Positions 32,276 through 40,347 of a stretch of 40,765 nucleotides of DNA are shown here, in pieces. The stretch is from an uncultured Acetatifactor sp. (GTDB taxonomy: Bacteria > Bacillota > Clostridia > Lachnospirales > Lachnospiraceae): contig NZ_CAJUCP010000053.1 in NCBI RefSeq assembly GCF_910585425.1, positions 1 to 40,765 on the forward strand, in the 5' to 3' direction. The notes beneath the pieces were generated by a model, which saw only the letters and a list, made by a program, of their open reading frames with translations, ran no database searches and was not told where the DNA came from. The position numbers were made by a program, and so were the translations under genes. Each line of letters begins with the position of its first letter. Within the stretch, counting starts at the first letter, position 1.

Positions 32276-33148
32276 CTAGGAGGTCAGGAATTCCTTCAGC
32301 AGCGCCTCCAGCTCCTCCTCCGTGACCATGGCGGAGTCGTCCGACACGGCGGAAGGATCCGGCGCGGCGAAATCCGGCACGGCGGCGCCCTCAGGCTGGG
32401 GCGGCACAGGGGGCATCTGCTGGAAGGGCGGCTGGGGGGCTTCCATCTCCGCCAGCTCCTCCCCGCCTGCGGCCAGCCTGTTGCCGATGGGCATCAGCTC
32501 CAGGGTGCGCTGCTCCGGCCTGCGGCCGGCGCCGCGGGCATTCTTGCGCCGCCTTCCCCTGGCCGGGGTGCGGCTGCCCTGCTTTTCCTCGAAGACGGAC
32601 TCCCCGTAGAGCATCTCGATATCCTGCCTGGTGACGTCGATGCGGGGGGACAGGTGGTTCTCCAGATAGTCCACCAGGTTCACCTTCAGCACCCGTTTCT
32701 TCCCGCTCACGTCCACCACGGTGGAGATGCTGAAATAGGCGTATAGCCCGAAGAAGCTGGCTATGTAGAAGGGCAGCACGTCCCCCAGCGTCCGCCCCGC
32801 CAGGATGCTCTTGCACACGCCTATGCCGGAGCAGACCACGGACAGGAGCATCATCTGGCCGGACAGGTGGTAGAGGGTATCGAAGGAGAGATGCCCCAGG
32901 GCCATCCTGCCCAGGAACTTGTCCACAAAGACGGAGATATTTGCCACTCCGCCGCTCAGCTCGTAGCAGCTGGCGAATTTTGTCTTGCACTGCCTCAGCA
33001 GCCGGTTCTTCGTGATGGCCATGTTGTCGGCCTCCTTTATCATATTCCGGTACAGCAGTCCTAGAAATATCCGAAGGATGATGCTGATTCCCAGACAGGT
33101 GAACATTGCGATTGTTATCAGCTTTTCTTCCTGAAATACGCGAAACAT
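32276..33148 (-). CDS. Membrane protein with proline-rich acidic tail, uncharacterised
   Basis: 290 aa from ATG 33148 with AAAGGAGG 6-7 nt upstream. Helices at about 8-30 (LITIAMFTCLGISIILRIFL), 88-108 (MMLLSVVCSGIGVCKSILAG) and 115-135 (VLPFYIASFFGLYAYFSIST). A basic stretch (RTPARGRRRKNARGAGRRP) and a Pro/Gln-rich segment follow, ending in an acidic helix (TEEELEALLKEFL). I recall similar proteins in Lachnospiraceae, without a function. Monocistronic. Confidence 0.7.
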   Translation of the reverse strand: MFRVFQEEKLITIAMFTCLGISIILRIFLGLLYRNMIKEADNMAITKNRLLRQCKTKFASCYELSGGVANISVFVDKFLGRMALGHLSFDTLYHLSGQMMLLSVVCSGIGVCKSILAGRTLGDVLPFYIASFFGLYAYFSISTVVDVSGKKRVLKVNLVDYLENHLSPRIDVTRQDIEMLYGESVFEEKQGSRTPARGRRRKNARGAGRRPEQRTLELMPIGNRLAAGGEELAEMEAPQPPFQQMPPVPPQPEGAAVPDFAAPDPSAVSDDSAMVTEEELEALLKEFLTS

Positions 33149-33325
33149 AATGCGCCTCCTTTCTGCTCTGGAACCACTGGCAGACGATCCTGCCATGCTT
33201 TCAGTATAACGCAGGCCTGTCCAACTTTACAGATTTTTCCATCGCATTTTTCCCTGCTTTTATCCGTTTTTCTGACAAGAAAAGAGCCCGGGCGGCATCT
33301 GGGGCGGCCCAGGCGCAAAAATCCG

Positions 33326-33354
33326 TTGCAGAACAGGGAAAAATCTGTTAGAAT
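33326..33354 (+). promoter_or_regulatory. Promoter of the TSCPD-murG unit
   Basis: TTGCAG (33326-33331), 17-bp spacer, TAGAAT (33349-33354), 37 bp before the ATG. Confidence 0.65.
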
Positions 33355-33390
33355 GTACCTTAATAATGAATCGCAAAGGAGAGGAAAAGG

Positions 33391-33636
33391 ATGGATACAC
33401 TGAAATACAAGACACACGGAACCTGCTCGCAGGAGATTGACATCGAACTGAAGGACGGCCTGATCGATTCCGTAAAGTTCACCGGCGGCTGCCACGGCAA
33501 CCTGCAGGGCGTAAGCGCTCTGGTAAAGGGGATGAAGCCCCAGGAGGCCATTGACCGGCTGAAGGGCATCCGCTGCGGGGCGAAGGCCACCTCCTGCCCT
33601 GACCAGCTTGCGCTGGCCCTTGAGGAGATGCTTTAA
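33391..33636 (+). CDS. TSCPD-domain protein (TIGR03905 type)
   Basis: 81 aa. CSQEIDIELKDGLIDSVKFT, GGCHGNLQGVSALVKGM and the closing CGAKATSCPDQLALAL are the conserved blocks of this small family, related to the C-terminal domain of some ribonucleotide reductases. The conserved cysteines (about residues 11, 34, 62 and 69) suggest metal binding. Function unknown. AGGAGAGGAAAAGG lies before the ATG; the murG-type gene follows 23 bp later. Confidence 0.9.
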   Translation: MDTLKYKTHGTCSQEIDIELKDGLIDSVKFTGGCHGNLQGVSALVKGMKPQEAIDRLKGIRCGAKATSCPDQLALALEEML

Positions 33637-33659
33637 TCTATAGTTGAAAGGCATTGTTT

Positions 33660-34733
33660 ATGAAAAAAATCGTTTTGACAGGCGGGGGCAGCGCAGGGCA
33701 CGTTACCCCCAATATTGCATTGCTTCCGTCGCTGAGGGAGGCGGGGTACGAGATCACCTATATGGGATCCTACGACGGCATCGAGAAGAGGCTGGTGGAG
33801 GATTTCGGCCTGCCTTACGTGGGTATCGCCACGGGGAAGTTCAGGCGGTATCTGGACCTCCAGAACCTGACGGATCCCTTCCGCGTGGTCAAGGGCTTCG
33901 GGGAGGCCAGGAGATTCCTGAAAAAGTATCATCCGGACGTAGTCTTCTCCAAGGGGGGCTTCGTGGCCGTCCCTGTGGTGCGGGCCGCGGCGTCCCTGGG
34001 CATCCCCTGCATCATCCACGAGTCCGACATGACGCCGGGGCTGGCCAATAAGATATGCATCCCCGTGGCCAGGAAGGTATGCTGCAATTTCCCGGAGACA
34101 CTGAAGCTCCTGCCCGGGGACAAGGCGGTGCTGACAGGCTCCCCGATCCGGGCGGAGCTGGCCCAGGGCAACAAGCTGGCCGGGCTGGACATGTGCGGGT
34201 TCAACGCCAATACCCCGGTGGTCATGGTGATTGGCGGGAGCCTTGGGGCCGCCAATGTGAACAAGGCGGTGCGGGCCGCGCTTCCCAGCCTCCTGGGGGA
34301 TTTCCAGGTGGTGCATCTGTGCGGCAAGGACAAGGTAGACAATCTGCTCCTGAACACGCCGGGCTACAGGCAGTTCGAATATGTGAAGGCGGAGCTGAAG
34401 GACCTCTTCGCCATGGCGGACGTGGTGATCTCCAGGGCCGGGGCCAATGCCATCTGCGAGCTGCTGGCGCTGAAGAAGCCGAACATCCTCATCCCGCTTC
34501 CCGCCTCCAGCAGCCGGGGGGACCAACTGCTCAACGCCAGATCCTTCGAGGCCCAGGGCTTTTCCATCGTTATCGGCGAGGACGACCTTACCACGGAGCT
34601 GCTGGTGGATAAGGTGCACGAGCTCTACTTCTCCAGGCAGACCTTCCGGGACGCCATGAACGACAGCGGGCAGATGGACTCCATCAGGACGATCCTGCGT
34701 CTGATAGAGGAGTGCGCCTGCGAAAAAGGGTGA
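33660..34733 (+). CDS. murG: Undecaprenyl-PP-MurNAc-pentapeptide-UDP-GlcNAc transferase (MurG type)
   Basis: 357 aa from ATG 33660, with GAAAGG 8 nt upstream. GT-B fold: N-terminal GGGSAGHVTPNIALLPSLRE loop; KGGFVAVPVVRAAASLGIP; HESDMTPGLANK; linker; C-terminal VVMVIGGSLGAANVNKAVR and the donor site VVISRAGANAICELLALKKP with PLPASSSRGDQLLNA. It makes lipid II at the inner membrane face. It is not in a division/cell-wall cluster here, so it may be a second copy as found in some Clostridia; the symbol is by family. Confidence 0.88.
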   Translation: MKKIVLTGGGSAGHVTPNIALLPSLREAGYEITYMGSYDGIEKRLVEDFGLPYVGIATGKFRRYLDLQNLTDPFRVVKGFGEARRFLKKYHPDVVFSKGGFVAVPVVRAAASLGIPCIIHESDMTPGLANKICIPVARKVCCNFPETLKLLPGDKAVLTGSPIRAELAQGNKLAGLDMCGFNANTPVVMVIGGSLGAANVNKAVRAALPSLLGDFQVVHLCGKDKVDNLLLNTPGYRQFEYVKAELKDLFAMADVVISRAGANAICELLALKKPNILIPLPASSSRGDQLLNARSFEAQGFSIVIGEDDLTTELLVDKVHELYFSRQTFRDAMNDSGQMDSIRTILRLIEECACEKG

Positions 34734-34807
34734 CCCGGCACATTGTGGCAAATTTCATCGCTGGTGAGTATAGTAAATAGAGACTTTGATGACACAGGAG
34801 ATTCCCT

Positions 34808-35431
34808 ATGCTTATGGCTTCTCTCCTGTTTGGGATTTCGGCGAGCCTGGACGCGCTGCTGGTGGGGATCAGCTTCGGACTGCGCGGGGTGCGGATCAGG
34901 CTCTGGCAGAATCTGACGATCAGCCTGGTCACCCTCCTGGGCACCTGCCTCTCCGTGGGGCTGGGGCATCGGCTGGCGGCCCTTCTGCCGGAGGCGGTGG
35001 GCGCGTATGCGGGAAGCCTGATCCTGATTCTCCTGGGGCTGTACTATATCGCCAAGTGGGCGGTGGCCCTGTTTCGGAGCAGCCGGGCGGCCCCGCCGCG
35101 GATCCTTGCGGACGGCGGGGAGCGGGAGGACATGGACGGGGCGGGCGTCTGCGGCGGCAGGGGAGGGCCCGGGCCCTGTCTGAGGCTGGCCCAGGTGTTC
35201 GGCTTAAGCCTGACGCTCTCCCTGAATAACCTGAGCGCGGGCCTGAGCGCCAGCATGGCGGGCCTGGCGCTGGCGCCTGCGGCAGCGGCCACCCTTGTCT
35301 GCTCCGTGCTGTTTTTGGCCTCCGGCAACAGGCTTGGCGGGTGCCATGGGCTCCAACTGGCAGGCTGCGTGGCAGAGCCGGTTTCCGGCGCCCTGCTGAT
35401 CGGGCTGGGGCTGGTGCAGCTCTTCTGGTGA
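34808..35431 (+). CDS. ytaF: MntP/YtaF-like membrane protein, probably sporulation YtaF
   Basis: 207 aa; AGGAGATTCC precedes the ATG. Six helices in two three-helix halves with the repeated signature SASLDALLVGISFGLRG (N-half) and SLTLSLNNLSAGLSASM (C-half); Asp and Asn residues there are the likely ion-path positions. This duplication is shared by MntP manganese exporters and YtaF. A basic, Gly-rich loop joins the halves. The neighbouring spoVAF-like gene favours YtaF; MntP remains possible. Confidence 0.75.
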   Translation: MLMASLLFGISASLDALLVGISFGLRGVRIRLWQNLTISLVTLLGTCLSVGLGHRLAALLPEAVGAYAGSLILILLGLYYIAKWAVALFRSSRAAPPRILADGGEREDMDGAGVCGGRGGPGPCLRLAQVFGLSLTLSLNNLSAGLSASMAGLALAPAAAATLVCSVLFLASGNRLGGCHGLQLAGCVAEPVSGALLIGLGLVQLFW

Positions 35432-35727
35432 CATCGGCGGATTCGGAACCAGAGCCCAAGCTTTTTCGCGAAATGGGAATTCTTCCTGTTTCGCTCTACA
35501 TAGAATTTCCACTATTTTCCCAGATATCATTAATGGACATATATAAACGGCATTTAATTCCTGCCAGCCGCATAGCACGGCCAGCCATGCCGTCTATCCG
35601 GTTTTTGGGCAAGATTTAATCGGCTGCATATATATTGCGGAATTTCGCTGTGACAAGAATAAGCCGGAAGCGGTTGGGAAGACTGAGAGAGGACGGACTG
35701 TGCCGTCTTCGAAAGGGGAAGAGCGCC

Positions 35728-37176
35728 ATGGCTTTATCTGTTTATCTGGATGAAAATATACGGTATATCGAAGATAACCTGCCGGTGAAGGAGAGCTTCG
35801 ACCTGATGACCAGGCATCTGTACCTGGGAGAGACCAGGGCCTTCTTCCTGGGGGTGAACGGCTTCTGCAGGACGGAGCTTCTGCAGCAGATCTTCTCGGA
35901 CCTGCAGGACGCTTCCTATATGAAGGACGAAAGGGTGGAGGACATCCTCCGGTATATGGACGGGAAGATGGGATACGCCCAGACCTCCCTGTGCGGTTCC
36001 TGGGAGGACATCTTCCGGAATGTGCTCAGCGGCCCGGCGGCCCTGTTCATCGACGGCTTTTCCCAGGCCATCCTGATAGACGCCCGCAGCTATCCCGCCA
36101 GGGGCATCGCGGAGCCGGACCTGGAGCGGGTGACCAAGGGCTCCCGGGACGGCTTCGTGGAGACATTGCTGTTCAACGCCAACCTGATCCGCAGGCGGGT
36201 GCGCTCCACGGAGCTGGTGTTCTCCATGCACTGCGTGGGGGAGGAGAGCAGGACGGACGTGGCCATTGCGTATATACGGGGCTCCGTGAACGAGGGGCTG
36301 CTGGAGATGCTCCGGGAACGGATAGGCGCCCTGCAGGTCACTTCGCTGACCATGGGGGCGAAAAGCCTGGAGGAACTGCTGGTGCCCAGGCGCTGGTGGA
36401 ACCCGCTGCCCAGCGTCCGGATGACGGAGCGGCCGGATGTGGCCTGCAGCTATCTGACGGAGGGGCATATCCTGGTATTGGTGGACAATTCGCCCCAGGT
36501 GCTGGTGCTGCCCTGCACGGTCTTCCAGTTCACCCAGAGCCCGGAGGATTATTACAAGAGCCCCGCGGTAGGCACGTATTTCCGGCTGGTGCGCTTCCTG
36601 TGCATTCCGGTGAGCCTGCTGCTCCTGCCCGTGTTCCTGCTGGTCACGGGCTGCTTCCCGGACACTGCCCGGGCCTGGGGGCTGCTCTCCGGGGACGGCC
36701 TTACGAGAGAACGCATGTTCTTCTATATCCTGGCGGTGGAGTTCCTGCTGGACCTGTTCAAGTATTCCTCCTCCTTAAGCTCCGGGAAATTCTCCGGCTC
36801 CCTGTCCATCGTGGGAGGACTGATCATCGGGGATGTGGCGGTGGGCCTGAACTGGGCCTCCGCGGACGTGCTGTTCTACGCGGCTGCCACGCTGCTGGCG
36901 TCCCTGTCCATGGCGGACACCGAGTTCGCCGACGCCGTCCGTCTCTACAGGATCCTGCTGCTCCTGGGCACGGGCTTCCTGGGCCTGGGCGGCTTCCTGG
37001 CCTGCCTGGGGCTCACCCTGCTGTCCGCCGCCACCACGCCTACCTTCGGGGGGATGAGCTATTTCTGGCCCCTGTTCCCCTTCAATAAAAAAGCCCTGGG
37101 CAGGCTGCTATTCCGCAGTCCTACGCCCAGGGCCCAGCCGTCCACTATATGGAATCGCGGCAAGGTTCACAGATGA
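35728..37176 (+). CDS. spoVAF: GerA-type spore protein, SpoVAF-like
   Basis: 482 aa from ATG 35728, preceded by GAAAGGGGAAGAG; the frame runs further upstream without a ribosome-binding site. A soluble GerA N-domain (about 1-295: ENLPVKESFDL-like start, AILIDARSYPARGIAEPD, GSRDGFVETLLFNANLIRRR, VAIAYIRGSVN) is followed by membrane helices (about 305-480; VRFLCIPVSLLLLPVFLLV, FLLDLFKYSSSLSSGKFSGS). It resembles SpoVAF/GerAA germinant-channel subunits. No gerAB/gerAC or other spoVA genes are adjacent. The region 35432-35727 shows nothing else. Confidence 0.85.
   Translation: MALSVYLDENIRYIEDNLPVKESFDLMTRHLYLGETRAFFLGVNGFCRTELLQQIFSDLQDASYMKDERVEDILRYMDGKMGYAQTSLCGSWEDIFRNVLSGPAALFIDGFSQAILIDARSYPARGIAEPDLERVTKGSRDGFVETLLFNANLIRRRVRSTELVFSMHCVGEESRTDVAIAYIRGSVNEGLLEMLRERIGALQVTSLTMGAKSLEELLVPRRWWNPLPSVRMTERPDVACSYLTEGHILVLVDNSPQVLVLPCTVFQFTQSPEDYYKSPAVGTYFRLVRFLCIPVSLLLLPVFLLVTGCFPDTARAWGLLSGDGLTRERMFFYILAVEFLLDLFKYSSSLSSGKFSGSLSIVGGLIIGDVAVGLNWASADVLFYAAATLLASLSMADTEFADAVRLYRILLLLGTGFLGLGGFLACLGLTLLSAATTPTFGGMSYFWPLFPFNKKALGRLLFRSPTPRAQPSTIWNRGKVHR
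37087..37132 (-). terminator. Terminator of the lipoprotein gene, inside spoVAF
   Basis: Minus strand GCCCTGGGC (37132-37124) and GCCCAGGGC (37101-37093) with inner pairing, then six Ts (37092-37087). It is read from the lipoprotein gene but lies in the last codons of the convergent spoVAF-like gene. Confidence 0.75.
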
Positions 37177-37827
37177 TCAGTTCGCCTTCTTGAACTGCAG
37201 AGGGTACTCCAGTCCGGGAAGGATCTCTCCCTGGCTGGGGTCGGCCCCGCTGGGAAGCTCCAGCTTCAGGCTGTCCCCGCTGACAGTGAAGACATCATAC
37301 GCGTTCTTGTCGATCTCGGTCCCTTCCTCGGCCATGTAGAGCTTGTTGCCCTTGGCCTCGTACTTGCCGCTTGTAGCCATCTCGTTCAGCAGGTCGTCCA
37401 CGTTCACCTCGGCCTCGAAGGTCTGGCGCAGATAGTCCGTGATGCCGTTGCCATAGGTCTCCTGGAAGGCTGCGTCGGCGGCGTCCTTATCCAGACCCTG
37501 ATTGGAGAACTCGGTGTACATCATCTCCGTGGCGAAGGCCAGGAACTCGTCCAGCCAGGCGCTGTAATTGGTCTTGAAGGACTCGGGCTCGCCGTACATC
37601 CTGAAGGTATTGTCCTCCTTGAACTCGAAGCAGATGGACATCATCAGCGGAGCGCTGAAGTCCTCGAACTCTTCGCCCATCTCTCCCGCCAGGAGATCCG
37701 CCAGGTCATAGTCCAGGGACCATGTGCCCACCAGGTCTTTTCCGCTGTCGCTGCCGCCGCACCCGCTTATGGACATAGCCATGACAAGGGCCAGCAGGAC
37801 GACCAGCATCTTACTTACTTTTTTCAT
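37177..37827 (-). CDS. Lipoprotein, uncharacterised
   Basis: 216 aa. Signal peptide with lipobox ISGC near residue 20-23, then DSGKDLVGTWSLDYDL, a start typical of lipocalin-like or DUF4923-type clostridial lipoproteins, an acidic helical middle and strands (GKYEAKGNKLYMAEEGTEID). GAGGAGGAAA precedes the ATG. The stop abuts the spoVAF stop (convergent). Function unknown. Confidence 0.8.
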   Translation of the reverse strand: MKKVSKMLVVLLALVMAMSISGCGGSDSGKDLVGTWSLDYDLADLLAGEMGEEFEDFSAPLMMSICFEFKEDNTFRMYGEPESFKTNYSAWLDEFLAFATEMMYTEFSNQGLDKDAADAAFQETYGNGITDYLRQTFEAEVNVDDLLNEMATSGKYEAKGNKLYMAEEGTEIDKNAYDVFTVSGDSLKLELPSGADPSQGEILPGLEYPLQFKKAN

Positions 37828-37871
37828 GTCATTTCCTCCTCAATATTGGTTTAAATGAAAGCAACATATAC

Positions 37872-37900
37872 AGTCTATCACTATTCCGCATGGTTGGCAA
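37872..37900 (-). promoter_or_regulatory. Promoter of the lipoprotein gene
   Basis: Minus strand TTGCCA (37900-37895), 17-bp spacer, TAGACT (37877-37872). Confidence 0.5.
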
Positions 37901-37960
37901 GGAGATTATGGGCCGGAAATATTAAAATATTAAAAATCTGGAAAAAATTGACAGCATCCC

Positions 37961-37988
37961 TTGACATTTGTCCTGTTTCCATTATAAT
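37961..37988 (+). promoter_or_regulatory. Promoter of perR and possible PerR box
   Basis: TTGACA (37961-37966), 16-bp spacer, TATAAT (37983-37988); another TTGACA lies at 37948. ATTATAATAAAAAC (37981-37994) resembles one half of a PerR/Fur box, so autoregulation is likely. Confidence 0.6.
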
Positions 37989-38033
37989 AAAAACAGGAAT
38001 CACTACTATTGTTGTGTCTAAGAGAGGTGTCGG

Positions 38034-38495
38034 ATGGCTGCAAGGAAACATAGCAGGCAGAGGGATTCCATCAAGGAGTTCCTGATGACCAGAGAGGATC
38101 ATCCCACTGCGGATGTCATATACAGGAATGTCCGCCAGCGCAGCCCCAGCATCAGCCTTGGCACGGTATACCGAAATCTCACCCTCCTGGCCCAAGACGG
38201 GGAGATCAGCCGGCTGAACCTGGGAGACGGCGTGGACCGCTTCGATGGGGACACTTCGCCCCACTATCATCTGCTGTGCGAGAAGTGCGGCGGCGTGGTG
38301 GATCTGGAGATGGAGGACATCAGTTCTGTCCTGGAGAAGGCCGCTGCACATTTCGACGGGCATGTGGCCGGGCATGTGACGTATTTCTACGGCACCTGCG
38401 GCCGCTGCACAAAGCCTGAGGGATTGGGTGCAGGGCTTCCCGGGGGGACAGGCCTGCCGGAAGACACAGCTTTGCCTGAAGGATCGGGCGCATGA
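38034..38495 (+). CDS. perR: Fur-family peroxide regulator (PerR-like)
   Basis: 153 aa. Winged helix: HPTADVIYRNVRQRSPSISL, LGTVYRNLTLLAQDGEIS. Regulatory metal residues sit in HPTAD, DGVDRFDGDTSPHYH and later His residues; structural zinc in CEKC and CGRC. It senses H2O2 by metal-catalysed oxidation and would repress the rubrerythrin/rubredoxin genes that follow. After CGRC the protein carries an unusual Gly/Leu/Pro-rich tail of about 25 residues (PEGLGAGLPGGTGLPEDTAL), built of short repeats. AGAGAGGTG precedes the ATG. Confidence 0.88.
   Translation: MAARKHSRQRDSIKEFLMTREDHPTADVIYRNVRQRSPSISLGTVYRNLTLLAQDGEISRLNLGDGVDRFDGDTSPHYHLLCEKCGGVVDLEMEDISSVLEKAAAHFDGHVAGHVTYFYGTCGRCTKPEGLGAGLPGGTGLPEDTALPEGSGA
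38418..38492 (+). repeat. Degenerate repeat encoding the PerR tail
   Basis: Codons for GLGAGLPG, GTGLPEDTA and LPEGSGA are variants of an 18-24-bp unit (TG/CTTCCCGG, GGCCTGCCGG, GCTTTGCCTG). Relatives of PerR end soon after the second CxxC. Confidence 0.5.
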
Positions 38496-38541
38496 CACGG
38501 GTTACCAGATATTTTTTCATAAAGAAAAGGAGATAAACAGT

Positions 38542-39081
38542 ATGAAGTATGTATGTCAAGTATGCGGTTATGTTCACGAGGGCGACAATCCGCCCGCAGA
38601 GTGCCCTATCTGCCATGCTCCCGCTGAGAAGTTCACAGCGCAGGCTGCCGATAAGACATGGGCTGCAGAGCATGTGGTAGGCGTTGCCCAGGGCGTCCGC
38701 GAGGACATCGTGAAGGATCTGCGCGCCAACTTCGAGGGAGAGTGCTCTGAGGTGGGCATGTACCTTGCCATGGCCAGAGTCGCCCACAGAGAGGGCTATC
38801 CGGAGATCGGCCTGTACTGGGAGAAGGCTGCTTACGAAGAGGCTGAGCATGCCGCCAAGTTCGCGGAGATGCTGGGCGAGGTGGTGACCGATTCCACCAA
38901 GAAGAACCTGGAGATGAGAGTGGATGCCGAGAACGGCGCTACCGCAGGCAAGACGGACCTGGCCAAGAGGGCCAAGGAGCTGGGCCTGGACGCTATCCAT
39001 GACACCGTTCATGAGATGGCCCGCGACGAGGCAAGGCACGGAAAGGCATTCGAGGGTCTTCTGAAGAGATACTTCGGTTAA
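38542..39081 (+). CDS. Reverse rubrerythrin (NADH peroxidase component)
   Basis: 179 aa from ATG 38542 with AAAAGGAGA 9 nt upstream. A rubredoxin-like FeS(Cys)4 domain comes first (Cys5, Cys8, Cys21, Cys24), followed by the diiron four-helix bundle (FEGECSEVGMYLAMARVA; EKAAYEEAEHAAKFAEML; HEMARDEARHGKAFEGLL). This reversed order defines reverse rubrerythrins, which reduce H2O2 in Clostridia and are PerR-controlled. The last 11 codons and stop are duplicated downstream. Confidence 0.95.
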   Translation: MKYVCQVCGYVHEGDNPPAECPICHAPAEKFTAQAADKTWAAEHVVGVAQGVREDIVKDLRANFEGECSEVGMYLAMARVAHREGYPEIGLYWEKAAYEEAEHAAKFAEMLGEVVTDSTKKNLEMRVDAENGATAGKTDLAKRAKELGLDAIHDTVHEMARDEARHGKAFEGLLKRYFG

Positions 39082-39148
39082 GGCGAATGCCTTGGCATTC
39101 GAAGGACTTCTGAAGAGATACTTCGGCTAAATTCGGCTAAGGCGGATG
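39045..39148 (+). repeat. Duplicated 3' end of the rubrerythrin gene
   Basis: Copy 1 (39045-39081, the gene end) and copy 2 (39094-39130) are 49 bp apart. Both encode AFEGLLKRYFG-stop; they differ at three bases, all synonymous third positions. A partial third piece, TTCGGCTAAGGCGGATGCC, follows at 39132. Confidence 0.9.
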
Positions 39149-39210
39149 CCCCGGCTGAATATCAAGATTCATGACATAATTCACATAATTATAGAAGGAG
39201 GATGACTTCC

Positions 39211-39384
39211 ATGCAGAAATATTTTTGCAATCCCTGCGGATATACTTACGATCCTGAGAAAGGCGACCCCGAGCACGGCATCGCTCCCGGCACCTCTTTC
39301 GAATCCCTTCCCGATGACTGGTGCTGCCCGCTGTGCGGCGTGACCAAGAGCATGTTCCAGCCCTGCATCGACAACTACAACTAA
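39211..39384 (+). CDS. Rubredoxin
   Basis: 57 aa from ATG 39211; AAGGAGG ends at 39201, directly before an in-frame ATG at 39202, so 39211 has the right spacing. CNPCGYTYDPEKGDPEHGI and WCCPLCGV give the FeCys4 site (Cys6, Cys9, Cys39, Cys42). It passes electrons to rubrerythrin-type peroxidases; the perR-rubrerythrin-rubredoxin order supports an H2O2 defence unit. A short tail (SMFQPCIDNYN) carries an extra Cys. Confidence 0.96.
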   Translation: MQKYFCNPCGYTYDPEKGDPEHGIAPGTSFESLPDDWCCPLCGVTKSMFQPCIDNYN

Positions 39385-39397
39385 ATAGAGCGCCAGA

Positions 39398-39449
39398 AGA
39401 GCCGCACCCCCACACCCGCTCTTGCGGGAAAGGGAAGCGGCTCTCTTTT
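39398..39449 (+). terminator. Terminator of the perR-rubrerythrin-rubredoxin unit
   Basis: AGAGCCGC (39398-39405) and GCGGCTCT (39437-39444), with an inner CCCGC/GCGGG stem, then CTTTTG. Confidence 0.75.
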
Positions 39450-39486
39450 GCGGACATGGGCTGCGTCCGCCGGGGCCCCGCCGGGC

Positions 39487-40347
39487 TCATTGCAGGAACG
39501 CGCCCTCATGCTTTTTGAAGAAGTCGAAATAGGCCCGCACTCCGGCGAGCTGCGTCCACCGCTTCACGTCCACCACATCCTCGTCCATATCGTAGACCTT
39601 TGCGCCCCGCATGGCCAGCAGGAAGGGGGAGTGGGTGGATATGACGAACTGGCACCCGAAGAACCGGGCCGAGTCCTCCAGGAACTTCGCCAGCTCCTGC
39701 TGGCGCGACGGGGAGAGGCTGTTCTCCGGCTCGTCCAGAAGGTACAGGCCGTTCTCCCGGATTTTCTCCGAGAAATAGAGGAAGGCGCTCTCGCCGTTGG
39801 AGTGCTCCCGCACATTGTCCATGACATTTTCCCTCACGTACCTGGACTGGGTCCTGCGGCGGGCCATGTGGACTTTCTTAAGCTGCTCGTAGTCCTCCAG
39901 GGACTTCATCTGGAAGTGGGCGTATTTGTTCTCCAGGTACTCCTCGAACAGCTCCTCCCGCTTGCCGGTGATGCCGTCGTTCAGGCATCTCAGGTTCAGC
40001 ACGAAGTCGAACACGTCGTCGCTGGTGATGATCCTGCTGTCCCCTGGAATCGGCTCCCGGGTCTCGAAGTCGCACATCCGCAGATAGTCCTCAAAGAAAT
40101 TGGAGCGGTTGTAGGGGGATTCCCTGGTGATTCCCGTCTTCTGGGCGATGATGTTCAGGGCCGTGGTCTTGCCGGAGCCGTTCCCGCCGTAGAGGATCGT
40201 GACCGGTTCGAAATCCAGCATCCGCAGCCCGTGCTTCGAGAGCACCTGAAAGGGATAGAAGGTGTCGTAGCAGGTCCGTTTGATCCCCATCAGGAAGCTG
40301 TACTCCCGTTCTATGTCAGGGAAGGAGAAATGTGACAGATAGATCAT
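39487..40347 (-). CDS. AAA/ABC-type ATPase (AAA_21-like), uncharacterised
   Basis: 286 aa. Walker A LYGGNGSGKTTALNII near residue 52, ABC-like signature region LSPSRQQELAKFL after Walker B LYLLDEPENS, and H-loop ISTHSPFLL. The inserted middle is helical (LRCLNDGITGKREELFEEYL). The RecF/SMC/OLD-like head has no TOPRIM or long coiled coil, so it is a stand-alone ATPase. The ATG overlaps the stop of the small upstream gene by 4 bp. Such pairs occur both in housekeeping roles and in defence systems; the role here is unknown. Confidence 0.85.
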   Translation of the reverse strand: MIYLSHFSFPDIEREYSFLMGIKRTCYDTFYPFQVLSKHGLRMLDFEPVTILYGGNGSGKTTALNIIAQKTGITRESPYNRSNFFEDYLRMCDFETREPIPGDSRIITSDDVFDFVLNLRCLNDGITGKREELFEEYLENKYAHFQMKSLEDYEQLKKVHMARRRTQSRYVRENVMDNVREHSNGESAFLYFSEKIRENGLYLLDEPENSLSPSRQQELAKFLEDSARFFGCQFVISTHSPFLLAMRGAKVYDMDEDVVDVKRWTQLAGVRAYFDFFKKHEGAFLQ

